The notes beneath the pieces were generated by a model, which was not told where the DNA came from, did no database searches, and worked only from the letters and a program-made list of their open reading frames with translations. Source: Paenibacillus sp. HW567 (GTDB lineage Bacteria > Bacillota > Bacilli > Paenibacillales > Paenibacillaceae). Taken from it: 64,000 nucleotides of DNA. Shown one piece after another: positions 17,871 to 25,918 of this stretch. The stretch's first letter is position 1, and the number at the start of each line of letters is the position of its first letter. The translations under genes and the position numbers were made by a program. The stretch lies in assembly GCF_000374185.1 (NCBI RefSeq), contig NZ_KB910518.1:674196-738195 (forward strand), written 5' to 3'.

Positions 17871-17928
17871 GCAATTTACGGTTGCCTGTAGAAACGCTCA
17901 AACCAAATTAATGAGCTTATACAAGAGG
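17855..17928 (-). ncRNA. Purine riboswitch aptamer (guanine-type pyrimidine)
   Basis: The reverse strand reads CCUCUUGUA (P1), UAAG, P2 GCUCAUUAAUUUGGUUUGAGC, J2/3 GUUUCUACA, P3 GGCAA with loop CCGUAAA and UUGCC, then CCAGG-C and P1' UACAAGAGG. This matches the purine aptamer core (UAUAA, the UUUGG-type L2, UUUCUAC, CCGUAAA). The base at the specificity position before the P1 UA is C, as in guanine/hypoxanthine aptamers (U in adenine ones). J3/1 is about three nucleotides longer than in the classical aptamer. It controls the phosphoribosyltransferase-IMPDH-hpt operon. Confidence 0.88.
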
Positions 17929-18161
17929 TATGAGATTAGATGCTGTTTACATGTTAAAATGACATAGGGACCCTTCTATTTCATGCAGAAATGGATACAG
18001 TCCGGTGTAAAAGACGATACAGCCGTTGTTATTCGAGTCTTATGTCAGGAATAGTTACTTCGATCATTTGTTATATGCTATCATCCGCAATAATGTGTGT
18101 CAATCCTTGATTTTTATGTTAGATTTAATGACAACAACTGTGATTGGGGAGGACAAAAGAG

Positions 18162-19013
18162 ATGCCGGATATTTCGCAATGGAGAATGGATGCTTATTCG
18201 CTTAAGGGACATGGGGAGTGGAATGAGGATGCGCTGGTCATCAATGAGGCAGCGTCTGTGTATGGCGTTGTGGACGGAGCGACCTCGCTTTCGCCTTACC
18301 GGAATCAGGAGGGGCGGACTGGAGGCTATATCGCCTCCCAGCTTGCAGCCGCACATTTTAAGAATATGGAGCAGCAGCAGACGCTGGAGGTGACCGTGAC
18401 TGAGGCGAACCGGGCCTTGCGCGAGAAAATGGCTGCTGAGGGCGTAGATATCAGCGATTCCTCCAGCTTGTGGTCGGCGGCTTTGGTAGCGGTTCAGGTT
18501 CATCCATACAGTATTGATTATGTACAGGCCGGGGATTGTATGCTGCTTGCCAAGTACAAGGATGGGACAGTCAGGGCGCTTACGCATTCCCAGCTCGCAC
18601 ATATAGATCAGAAGACGCTTGGTGCAATGGAGGAGCTGCGTGCCGAAGGGGTGAGTGATCCCGTTGAACTGCGAACCAGGCTCACTCCGCTGCTGCTGGA
18701 TAACCGTACCAAAGCCAACACGCTCGCAGGGTACGGGGTGCTGAACGGCAGTCTTGATTTCCCGCTGTTTCTGGAGAAAGGGACGTTCAACCGGGCGAAT
18801 CTGGAAAGCCTGTACATGGTGAGCGACGGCCTGTACACCGAAGGAACGGACTGGAATGAGCTGGTGGACAATCTGGATCGTTTGGGGGCAGAGGGCTACG
18901 CCCGGGGATTATATGATAAGGAACAAGAGGATCATCTGCTGCTGGCGGTCCCGCGGCTGAAGGTCTCAGACGATAAGACATGTGTGGTGCTTCATTTGGA
19001 TAAGAATAAGTGA
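18162..19013 (+). CDS. PP2C-family serine/threonine phosphatase-like protein
   Basis: 283 residues from ATG 18162, with GGGGAGG nine bases upstream. It carries the PP2C metal-binding pattern: WNEDALV near the start, GVVDGATSL, LYMVSDGLYTE and the final DDKTCVVL. Metal-dependent phosphatases of this type dephosphorylate Ser/Thr residues; the target is unknown. No kinase partner or membrane segment is seen. It is transcribed away from the purine operon, with about 230 bases between the riboswitch and its start, and ends in its own terminator. Confidence 0.82.
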   Translation: MPDISQWRMDAYSLKGHGEWNEDALVINEAASVYGVVDGATSLSPYRNQEGRTGGYIASQLAAAHFKNMEQQQTLEVTVTEANRALREKMAAEGVDISDSSSLWSAALVAVQVHPYSIDYVQAGDCMLLAKYKDGTVRALTHSQLAHIDQKTLGAMEELRAEGVSDPVELRTRLTPLLLDNRTKANTLAGYGVLNGSLDFPLFLEKGTFNRANLESLYMVSDGLYTEGTDWNELVDNLDRLGAEGYARGLYDKEQEDHLLLAVPRLKVSDDKTCVVLHLDKNK

Positions 19014-19082
19014 ACATAAGAGATTACAGTAATAAATTACCTGAGAATAACCGATGCTAATCATGGTGTTAGCTTTCTGGAG

Positions 19083-19125
19083 AAACGGACGCTGCCTCGT
19101 TCAGAGGACAGCAAGGCCGTTTTTT
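19083..19125 (+). terminator. Terminator after the PP2C gene
   Basis: Interrupted stem ACGG/CCGT, GCTG/CAGC and CTC/GAG around GTTCA, followed by TTTTTT. It separates the phosphatase from the tetrapyrrole cluster. Confidence 0.75.
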
Positions 19126-19173
19126 CTTGTTTATAATAATTATTATCTGGATTTCATAAATAGTTCAAAGGTT

Positions 19174-19205
19174 TTGTAAAAAGCCTGTTTTTGATGTGAT
19201 ATACT
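19174..19205 (+). promoter_or_regulatory. Possible promoter of the hem cluster
   Basis: TTGTAA (19174-19179) and TATACT (19200-19205) lie upstream of hemA. The 20-base spacer is long for sigma-A, so the call is weak. The implied leader before hemA is about 100 bases. Confidence 0.3.
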
Positions 19206-19309
19206 TAACACAGCGAATGAGAAACTTGTGAAAGTAACATGAATAGAGGAACGAATGAGCGGCGACAGTGCCTGCACCAATGAATAGAGATTAGGATGGT
19301 GAACAAACG

Positions 19310-20701
19310 ATGCATATTGTCGTCGTTGGCCTGAATTACCGTACAGCACCTGTAGAGGTCAGGGAGCAGTTCGCTTTTGCCGAAAAGGATCTGCCTGCGG
19401 CACTGCATCAACTGATGCAGACCAAAAGCGTGCTGGAAGGGGTCGTCGTAGCCACCTGCAACCGGACGGAAATTTATGTGGTCGTGGACCGGCTGCATAT
19501 GTGCGGATATTTCATCCGCAGCTACATGGAGCAATGGTTCGGTGTAAAAAGCGATGTATTTACGCAGCATATGTATATATATGAGGACGAGCAGGCGATT
19601 GCCCACCTGCTGCGCGTAACCTGCGGCCTGGATTCGATGGTGATCGGCGAGACGCAGATTCTGGGGCAGGTGCGCAGTGCCTTTTTGACGGCCCAAGCAG
19701 AAGGCGTAACGGGCACCTGGTTCAACCGGCTGTTCAAGCAGGCCGTAACGCTGGGCAAACGTGCGCATAGCGAGACTTCGATTGGCGAGAGTGCGGTTTC
19801 CGTCAGCTATGCGGCTGTTGAGCTGGGCAAGCGGATTTTTGGCATGTTCACCGGTAAAAAAGTGCTGATCCTCGGCGCCGGCAAAATGAGCGAGCTGACG
19901 GTGAAGCATCTGTACAGCAGCGGAGCGGCGGAGGTGATTGTCGCCAACCGCACGCTGGAACGTGCAGTAGAACTGGCTGAGAAGTTCTCGGGGAAGCCGA
20001 GCACGATTGAAGAAGCGCTGAAGCGTCTGAATGAGGTAGATATTGTGATCAGCTCGACGGGAGCGGAGGGTTATGTGCTGACGGCTGACCGGGTAGCCGA
20101 AGGCATGAAGCGCCGCCCTTCGCGGCCGCTGTTCATGATTGATATTGCCGTTCCGCGCGACATTGATCCGGCGGCAGCAAATGTTCCGGATGTGTTCCTG
20201 TACGATATCGACGATCTGGAAGGCATTGTGGAGACCAATCTGGAAATGCGCCGCACGGAAGCGGCCAAGATTGAAGTGATGATTGAAGAGGAGCTGGAGG
20301 AGTTCCAGATGTGGCTGAAGACGCTTGGCGTCAGACCGGTAATCCGCGCCCTCCAGGATAAATCAAACGGAATTTATGAAGATACGATGGACAGTCTCTT
20401 CAACAAGCTGCCGGAGCTGGACGAGCACCAGCGTAAGGTGATCCGCCGGCTTACGAAAAGCATTGTGAATCAGATGATGCATGATCCGATCAATGTGATC
20501 AAAGAGCTGTCCGGCGGCAAGCAGGGCAACGAAGCGCTGGAGTATTTCACGCAGATCTTCGCGCTCCAGGAGCAGCTTGACACCAGCCCGGATGGCGGCA
20601 GCCCTGCGCAGCCGCAGCCGATGGAAGCTGAACGCTCCTCCGCCAGCGAGTTCACGCTGCCCAAGGCAGTCTTCGCTCCGGCAGGCCTGCTGGGCGGGTG
20701 A
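19310..20701 (+). CDS. hemA: Glutamyl-tRNA reductase
   Basis: First committed step of C5 tetrapyrrole synthesis: NADPH-dependent reduction of glutamyl-tRNA to glutamate-1-semialdehyde. 463 residues. The nucleophile C50 lies in VVATCNRTEIY, followed by GETQILGQVRSAF and the NADPH-binding LILGAGKMSEL; a C-terminal dimerisation helix follows. It is slightly longer than average because of a Pro/Ala/Ser-rich tail. ATG 19310 has an AGGATGG site. The stop overlaps the hemX start. Confidence 0.96.
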   Translation: MHIVVVGLNYRTAPVEVREQFAFAEKDLPAALHQLMQTKSVLEGVVVATCNRTEIYVVVDRLHMCGYFIRSYMEQWFGVKSDVFTQHMYIYEDEQAIAHLLRVTCGLDSMVIGETQILGQVRSAFLTAQAEGVTGTWFNRLFKQAVTLGKRAHSETSIGESAVSVSYAAVELGKRIFGMFTGKKVLILGAGKMSELTVKHLYSSGAAEVIVANRTLERAVELAEKFSGKPSTIEEALKRLNEVDIVISSTGAEGYVLTADRVAEGMKRRPSRPLFMIDIAVPRDIDPAAANVPDVFLYDIDDLEGIVETNLEMRRTEAAKIEVMIEEELEEFQMWLKTLGVRPVIRALQDKSNGIYEDTMDSLFNKLPELDEHQRKVIRRLTKSIVNQMMHDPINVIKELSGGKQGNEALEYFTQIFALQEQLDTSPDGGSPAQPQPMEAERSSASEFTLPKAVFAPAGLLGG

Positions 20702-21531
20702 ACAAGATGCAACTGCTGAACGGAATATATGATGCCGCTCTGCTGCTATATGCTCTGAGCCTGCTGTTTGTTTTCTCGGATTGCCTTCGGCGTAATCCGG
20801 GTGGAAAGCGGCTGGGCACAGGGCTTCTTGTTGTTGTAGGGATTTTGCAGGCTGCAGGTCTGGCAATCCGCTTCAGCCAGGAGCGGGGCTTGCCGATTTT
20901 CACGCCCTATGACTTCCTCTTCTGGTTTTCTTTCATTATTGTGCTGACTTCGCTTGCGGTGGCGTACACGCGCGGCGGCGAGTTTATAATTCTGCTGCTG
21001 AGCATGGCGGGCTTCAGTGTTTTTCTGCTGAACCGGGTCTGGCTGACTGCTGTGGATCATACACTTCAGAGCTGGAGTGCGGTGCACGGCTGGCTGGCGC
21101 TGCATATTATTTTGGCCAATTTGAGCTTTGGCGCACTGACACTGGGGACGGTATTTGCCATAATGTATTTGTTCCTGCATACACGGCTGAAGCATAAAAA
21201 GTGGGATGACCGCATCCGCCGCCTGCCCAGCCTGGAGACGATGGACAAATATTCGCATACAGCTATCCTTGCCGGTGTTCCGCTGCTGCTGGCTTCACTG
21301 GTGCTGGCCGGTATGTCAATTGTCGCCGAGGGGCGGACTCCGCTGTTCATGGATTCCAAGGTGCTGACCACGCTTGTCGGGCTTGCCGTGTACATCACCT
21401 ATCTCTTCCTCAAGCGCTCTGCCCGCCGCAGCGGCACCTCCATGGCCCGTTGGGCCATTGCCGGTTACGGATTTATCATCCTGAACTTCCTGCTCAACTC
21501 CTGGTCCGAGTTTCATGGCTGGGGCGGGTGA
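20698..21531 (+). CDS. hemX: HemX/CcsA-like cytochrome c assembly membrane protein
   Basis: 277 residues with about eight membrane helices. It belongs to the CcsA/ResC-like family: HGWLALHIILANLSFGALTL and a C-terminal LNSWSEFHGWGG. HemX of Bacillus sits at this spot after hemA and affects the amount of HemA; the CcsA family binds haem for cytochrome c assembly. It starts at GTG 20698 overlapping the hemA stop, or at ATG 20707. The position and topology make the orthology likely. Confidence 0.85.
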   Translation: MNKMQLLNGIYDAALLLYALSLLFVFSDCLRRNPGGKRLGTGLLVVVGILQAAGLAIRFSQERGLPIFTPYDFLFWFSFIIVLTSLAVAYTRGGEFIILLLSMAGFSVFLLNRVWLTAVDHTLQSWSAVHGWLALHIILANLSFGALTLGTVFAIMYLFLHTRLKHKKWDDRIRRLPSLETMDKYSHTAILAGVPLLLASLVLAGMSIVAEGRTPLFMDSKVLTTLVGLAVYITYLFLKRSARRSGTSMARWAIAGYGFIILNFLLNSWSEFHGWGG

Positions 21532-21619
21532 AGGGGCGAAGAAGGAAGTAAGGTATAAGAAAGAGTGATACTTGAAAGGGTTCACTTTGAGCTTGGTGGT
21601 AGTAAAATTGAGAGTAGAG

Positions 21620-21987
21620 TGACGGTGATTCCGGCTGGAGCGGGAGCGGAGGGCTTGGGATGACGGTGGTTTGCGCTGGAGTGGGAGCAGAGAGCTTGAG
21701 ATGATGGTGGTTCACGCTGGAGCGGGGCAGAGGGTTTGAGATGACGGAGGTTCACGCTGGAGCGGGAGCAGAGGGCTTGAGATGATGGTGGTTCGCGCGG
21801 GAGTGGGAGCAGAGAGCTTGAGATGATGGTGGTTCACGCTGGAGTGGGAGCAGAGGGCTTGAGATGACGGAGGTTCACGCTGGAGTGGGAGCAGAGAGCT
21901 TGGAGTGACGGTGATTCCGGTTGTAGCGGGAGCAGAGGGCTTGAGATGATGGTGGTTCCGACTGGAACGTGAGCGGAGAGCTTGGGT
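21620..21987 (+). repeat. 41-bp minisatellite, nine copies
   Basis: Nine head-to-tail units, typically TGATGGTGGTTCACGCTGG then AGTGGGAGCAGAGGGCTTGAGA, fill most of the gap between hemX and the precorrin-2 dehydrogenase gene. Units differ at a few positions (TGACGGAGG, GGTTCGCGC, GTGATTCCGG) and one lacks a base. 41 is not a multiple of three, so the repeats cannot encode a regular peptide. Purines dominate the + strand. The flanks 21532-21619 and 21988-22056 hold nothing else except the ribosome binding site of the next gene. Confidence 0.9.
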
Positions 21988-22056
21988 AGTGTCCTCGGCT
22001 TCTTGGAGTTCAGACCAGGGGAGACGTTACTAGAGCTGGAGTAGGAGTGTGGCTTC

Positions 22057-22704
22057 ATGGTGAAGTATTTCCCCATCATGCTGGATCTGAAAGACCAGCG
22101 TGTGGTGGTCATCGGCGGCGGCGCGGTAGCGGAGCGCAAGGTGGGCACGCTTGTAGAGGCTGGAGCGGTAGTGGTTCTGGTCAGCCCTACGCTGACCGGG
22201 ACGTTAACCGCGCTGGCCGAGGCGGGGCGGCTGAGCTGGATCAGCCGCCGCTATGCCCCCGGAGATCTGACGGGGGCATTCCTGGTATACGCCGCCACTG
22301 ATGAGGCGGCGGTTAATGAGGCGGTGGCCCAGGAAGCGCGAAGCCTGGGCCTTCCGGTGAATGTAGCCAGCCGGGCCGAGGCTGGCAGCTTCATTACCCC
22401 CGGCGTGCTCCGCCGGGGGCGGCTGACGGTCGCCGTGTCGACCTCAGGCGCGGGACCGTCAGCCGCTGCGAAGATTACTGAGCAGTTGGCTGATGTGCTC
22501 GGCGAAGAATATGAGCCGTATTTGGATTTTTTGCATGAGCTGCGGACCGAGATCAAGCGCAGGGAGCAGTCTCCAGAGGCGCGCGGACGGCTTCTGCGCA
22601 GGCTGGGGAATCTCGACGTGTTGAATGAGATGAGACAGGGCACCTTTATAGAGTGGAGCGCGGAGAAGATCACCCGCTGGATTGCCAGCAACCGGGAGGG
22701 CTAG
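22057..22704 (+). CDS. Precorrin-2 dehydrogenase / sirohydrochlorin ferrochelatase-type protein
   Basis: 215 residues, like the N-terminal CysG / Met8p / YlnF family that oxidises precorrin-2 to sirohydrochlorin and may insert iron to give sirohaem. VVVIGGGAVAERKV is the NAD-binding loop, followed by YAATDEAAVN and NVASRAEAGSFITPGVLRRG. STSGAGPSAAAKI and a helical C-terminal tail complete the fold. It works with the cobA half of the fusion gene downstream. An ATG after GGAG is the start. The long repeats on both sides separate it from the hem genes, so co-transcription is uncertain. Confidence 0.9.
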   Translation: MVKYFPIMLDLKDQRVVVIGGGAVAERKVGTLVEAGAVVVLVSPTLTGTLTALAEAGRLSWISRRYAPGDLTGAFLVYAATDEAAVNEAVAQEARSLGLPVNVASRAEAGSFITPGVLRRGRLTVAVSTSGAGPSAAAKITEQLADVLGEEYEPYLDFLHELRTEIKRREQSPEARGRLLRRLGNLDVLNEMRQGTFIEWSAEKITRWIASNREG

Positions 22705-23181
22705 AGCAGCAACACATCTAAATTAGTGGTTTAGGGCCGAGTCTTTGTGGTTGGGGGAGAGAGGGATTCGTCATATCCATCCTCCTGATCCAAACGGACC
22801 GTAAAGTCTTTATTTTCACGAGGGGATACATTTCGTAGAGTTAACGGACCGTAAAGCGCTTATTGCCTCTTCGGCAGGTGAATTCGAGGTAAATATCCGC
22901 CAATAACGGCGCTGGAGTCCGTTCACTTGCAGAAAAATGACTTTCTGTAGAAATAAGAGCTGCTCAGTCCGTAAACAAACGGGCAGCCTCTTCCGAGTAG
23001 GAGATGATTCTGTTCGTGCGGCCTGATACGCCTGCGGTGTGATCTCCACGTCCTAATCCGTTCGGTGGAGAATCGTTTGAACTCCAATACTTAAAGCTTG
23101 ACGATTTACTAGAGTGCTGGCTTGCGGCAAATTGGGCGGAACATCGGAGCGGAGGGCAGGGGGACAACTGGGGACTCAGGA
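22705..23181. repeat. Intergenic region with four 50-bp-spaced inverted motifs
   Basis: No gene seen. ACGGACCGTAAAG...TTATT occurs at 22794 and 22844. The opposite-facing form AATAA...CGCTGGAGTCCGT / GAGCTGCTCAGTCCGT occurs at 22902 and 22952. The 50-base spacing within each pair matches, within a base, the 51-base unit of the array further right, so this may be an older, diverged part of the same repeat family. 22974-23181 shows no structure I can name. Confidence 0.55.
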
Positions 23182-23228
23182 GGAAAGCCGACGGCCAGTG
23201 TGTGTGGAATAACGGCAGAAATGCGGTT
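23182..23228 (+). repeat. Left remnant of the 51-bp hairpin repeat array
   Basis: GACGGCCAGTGTGTGTGG followed by AATAACGGCAGAAATGC matches the unit found at 24627-24665 to the right of the insertion sequence. The array was therefore split by the IS3-family element. Confidence 0.8.
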
Positions 23229-23294
23229 AGTATAGAAAGTGGACACCATGTAAGAACATGAGATAATGAGCTTACACGAAAGAGGTGTCCGAGA

Positions 23295-23591
23295 ATGAAA
23301 GAAGTACGACAGAGCTATAATGAAGACTTCAAACGACAGACGGTACAGTTCATCCAGGGCCAAACGAAGTCGATTCCGGAGTTATCCGTGGAGCTGGGGG
23401 TCCCCGTGGGAACGCTGCGCCAATGGATGCGTAAATATCGTCAATGGAAACATGAGCCTGCAGCCGTTGGGGAAACGGTCCAGCAGCAGGCCAAGCTTTT
23501 AAAACAACAAGAAGCAGAAATTCAGGATCTGAAAGAAGAGCTCGCCATCTTAAAAAAAGCCGTGCACATCTTCAGCAAGGAAAGAAACTAA
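23295..23591 (+). CDS. IS3-family transposase OrfA
   Basis: 98 residues: a helix-turn-helix (YNEDFKRQTVQFI, then IPELSVELGVPVGTLRQWMR) and a leucine-zipper-like coiled coil (QQAKLLKQQEAEIQDLKEEL). It binds the terminal inverted repeats. Near the 3' end, A7 at 23552-23558 followed by G is a typical -1 frameshift site that would yield the OrfAB transposase. Confidence 0.92.
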   Translation: MKEVRQSYNEDFKRQTVQFIQGQTKSIPELSVELGVPVGTLRQWMRKYRQWKHEPAAVGETVQQQAKLLKQQEAEIQDLKEELAILKKAVHIFSKERN

Positions 23592-24475
23592 CTTTCCAAT
23601 TTATCGAAGATCATCGCTCCACCTTCCGATTAGAGAAGATGTGCCAAGTCCTTCAGGTGTCAAAGAGCGGATATTACAAATGGCTAGCGCAAAAAGGTCA
23701 GGAGAATAGCATCCAGAAGCGAAGAGAGACCCTTACTTCCCGCCTCACGTGGCTTTTTCACGACCATAACGGCGTCTACGGAAGCCCTAAACTTACCGAT
23801 ATCCTTCGGAAGGAAGGGTGGAAGGTGTCTGAGCGCCTGGTAGGCAAGCTTATGCGGGAGCAAGGGCTTCGTTCCTGTAGCGCGCAAAAATATAAGGTGC
23901 AGACGACAGACTCCAACCACGAGTATCCTATTGCCCCCAATCATTTGGATCAGACTTTTGTGACGACGGCTCCGAACAAGGTGTGGATGGTAGACATTAC
24001 GTATATTCGTTGCAAGGAAAGCCGGTTGTATTTAGCGAGCGTTATGGACTTGTATACTCGAAAGATCGTGGGCTGGAAGCTGTACGACCACATGAAAAAA
24101 GAATTAGTCCTCGAAGCCTTACAGGAAGCCTATAAGGCAAAGAAACCACCGGAAGGGTTGATCCATCATTCCGACCAGGGGGCGCAGTATGCTTCTACGG
24201 AGTACCGCGAGCAGCTCGTCACCTACAAAATGAAGGCAAGTATGAGTCGAAAGGGAAACTGTTACGATAATGCGTGTATCGAGTCGTTCCACAGTGTGCT
24301 GAAAAAAGAGTGTGTGTACCGTACCCGGTTTAAGACCAAGCAAGAAGCACAGCAGAAAATCTTTGAGTATATTGAGCTCTTTTACAACCGGAAACGCATT
24401 CATGGTTCTTTAGGTTATCTATCACCAGACCGGTTTGAGTCCCAGTACTACAAGAATCTAAGTGCTTGCTCTTAA
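23558..24475 (+). CDS. IS3-family transposase OrfB (rve integrase, via -1 frameshift)
   Basis: The -1 frame is open from the slip site at 23558 through 24475. The first internal ATG is 23639, which gives 278 residues beginning MCQVLQVSKSGYYKWL. The HTH_21 region (HNGVYGSPKLTDIL) precedes an integrase core with the catalytic triad: D in WMVDITYI, D in HHSDQGAQY, E in CIESFHSVLKKE. YNRKRIHGSLGY ends the domain. Expected product: OrfAB fusion transposase. Confidence 0.92.
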   Translation, partial: SRAHLQQGKKLTFQFIEDHRSTFRLEKMCQVLQVSKSGYYKWLAQKGQENSIQKRRETLTSRLTWLFHDHNGVYGSPKLTDILRKEGWKVSERLVGKLMREQGLRSCSAQKYKVQTTDSNHEYPIAPNHLDQTFVTTAPNKVWMVDITYIRCKESRLYLASVMDLYTRKIVGWKLYDHMKKELVLEALQEAYKAKKPPEGLIHHSDQGAQYASTEYREQLVTYKMKASMSRKGNCYDNACIESFHSVLKKECVYRTRFKTKQEAQQKIFEYIELFYNRKRIHGSLGYLSPDRFESQYYKNLSACS

Positions 24476-24501
24476 ATAGTGTCCACTTTCTTGACAGAGG
24501 T

Positions 24502-24860
24502 CCAGAAATGCCGTTGCTTGAGGTGGAATTGGCTAGTGCACCTGAAATAGCGGCAGGAATGCCGTTATTTGAGCGGAAATTGGCCGTCACGAGTGAAATA
24601 GCGGCAGAAATTCCATTAATTGAGCCGGAATCAGCCAGTGTGTGTGGAATAACGGCAGAAATGCCGTTGCTTGAGGTGGAATCGGCTAGTGCACGTGAAA
24701 TAGCGGCAGGAATGCCGTTATTTGAGCGGAAATTGGCCGTCACGAGTGAAATAGCGGCAGAAATGCCATTAATTGAGCCGGAATCAGCCAGCGTGTGCAG
24801 AATAACGGCAGAAATGCCGTTATTTGAGCCGAAACATGCGAACGGGTGAAGAATAGCGGC
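24502..24860 (+). repeat. 51-bp tandem repeat array with GNRA-capped hairpins
   Basis: About seven units of 51 bp, arranged as a 153-bp higher-order repeat (three variants in order). Each unit contains a palindrome such as AATAACGGCA-GAAA-TGCCGTTATT (24801-24824), whose + strand RNA would form a 10-bp stem with a GAAA or GGAA loop. Substitutions often keep pairing (G-U in AATAGCGGCA/TGCCGTTATT). The units read as 17-residue peptides because 51 is divisible by three, but no start or function supports translation. It lies between the insertion sequence and hemC. Confidence 0.85.
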
Positions 24861-24888
24861 AGAGGCAGGTTACCAGGAGGGATGAAGG

Positions 24889-25914
24889 ATGCGGAAGATT
24901 ATTGTTGGCAGCAGACAAAGTGCTTTGGCGCTCACGCAGACAGGGCAGGTGATTGCGGATCTGGAGCGGCTGAGCGGGGAGCATGGCTTCGGGTTTACCT
25001 TTGAGGTGCATAGAATTGTTACCAAAGGGGACCGCATTCTTGATGTTACTTTGTCCAAGGTAGGCGGCAAGGGGCTGTTTGTAAAGGAAATCGAGCAGGC
25101 GCTGTTGGCTAAAGAGATTGATATGGCTGTACATAGTATGAAGGACATGCCTTCTGAATTGCCAGAGGGCTTAATGAACGGCGCGGTGCCGCGACGTGTT
25201 GATCCGCGCGACTGTCTGATCTCGAATGGCGGCCTGGCGCTGGCTGATTTGCCTCAAGGCGCACGCGTGGGCACGAGCAGCCTGCGCCGCTCCAGCCAGC
25301 TCGCCGCCTTGCGGCCCGATCTGAAGATTGAGCCGGTCCGCGGTAATATCGACTCGCGGCTGCGCAAGCTGGAGAGCGGTGAATATGACGCGATCCTCCT
25401 GGCTGCGGCGGGTTTGACGCGGATGGGCTGGCAGGACCGTGTGACGGCTTATCTGCCGCCGGAGGTCTGTCTGCCCGCTGTGGGGCAAGGTGCACTCGGA
25501 ATCGAGTGCCGGACGGAAGACGCCGGGCTGCGGAAGCTGCTGGCGTTGTACAATAATGAGCAGACGGCGCTGACCGTGGCCGCGGAGCGGACTTTTCTTG
25601 GAGCGTTGAATGGGGGCTGCCAGGTGCCGATTGGTGCTTACGCGGTGCTGGAAGGTAAAGCAGGAGAAGCCGCTGTATTGGCGGAAAAGAACGATGCTGG
25701 CAGCATGATCGCTCAGGGTGAGTCCAGCGCAGCTTCAGCATCACACGCATCTACTCCGCTGATCACGTTGACAGGAATGGTGGGAACGCCGGACGGATCG
25801 TTGATTTTGAAGGAAACCTGCACCGGGGAAGATCCGGTACAGCTTGGCGAAGAGGTTGCGAGAAAGCTTATCGCCAGGGGAGCGGAACAGATTTTGGCGG
25901 ATGCAAGGGGATGA
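24889..25914 (+). CDS. hemC: Porphobilinogen deaminase (hydroxymethylbilane synthase)
   Basis: Polymerises four porphobilinogens to hydroxymethylbilane. 341 residues. [11 protein letters not shown] and the catalytic aspartate in VHSMKDMP (D86) are present, as are GTSSLRR and [12 protein letters not shown]244 in [11 protein letters not shown] carries the dipyrromethane cofactor. It is about 30 residues longer than usual owing to an Ala/Ser-rich insertion after about 256 ([15 protein letters not shown]...). AGGAGGG precedes the ATG by seven bases. Confidence 0.96.
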   Translation: MRKIIVGSRQSALALTQTGQVIADLERLSGEHGFGFTFEVHRIVTKGDRILDVTLSKVGGKGLFVKEIEQALLAKEIDMAVHSMKDMPSELPEGLMNGAVPRRVDPRDCLISNGGLALADLPQGARVGTSSLRRSSQLAALRPDLKIEPVRGNIDSRLRKLESGEYDAILLAAAGLTRMGWQDRVTAYLPPEVCLPAVGQGALGIECRTEDAGLRKLLALYNNEQTALTVAAERTFLGALNGGCQVPIGAYAVLEGKAGEAAVLAEKNDAGSMIAQGESSAASASHASTPLITLTGMVGTPDGSLILKETCTGEDPVQLGEEVARKLIARGAEQILADARG

Positions 25915-25918
25915 GGGA

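Larger units (their letters stand above)
23229..24496 (+). mobile_element. IS3-family insertion sequence, about 1.27 kb, apparently intact
   Basis: Ends: AGTATAGAAAGTGGACAC on the left and, inverted, TGTCAAGAAAGTGGACAC on the right. Inside are overlapping-frame orfA and orfB with an A7 slip site. Both the DDE motif and the HTH are complete, so the element may be active. The exact ends are uncertain by a few bases because the target is itself repetitive: the 9-mer CAGAAATGC flanks the element on both sides (23216-23224 and 24503-24511). Confidence 0.88.

Noticed and set aside
21494..22148. Reverse frames with Pro/Leu/Ser repeats across the 41-bp array
   Set aside because: 41 bp is not a multiple of three, so the peptide pattern breaks between units; repeats only.
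24466..24849. 127-residue + strand frame made of 17-residue repeats after the IS
   Set aside because: It starts inside the insertion sequence without a ribosome binding site. Its repetitiveness follows from the 51-bp unit being a multiple of three, and the reverse strand is equally open (24330-24743).
22794..24860. CRISPR array
   Set aside because: Repeats are contiguous or 50-51-bp units without unique spacers, and there are no cas genes.
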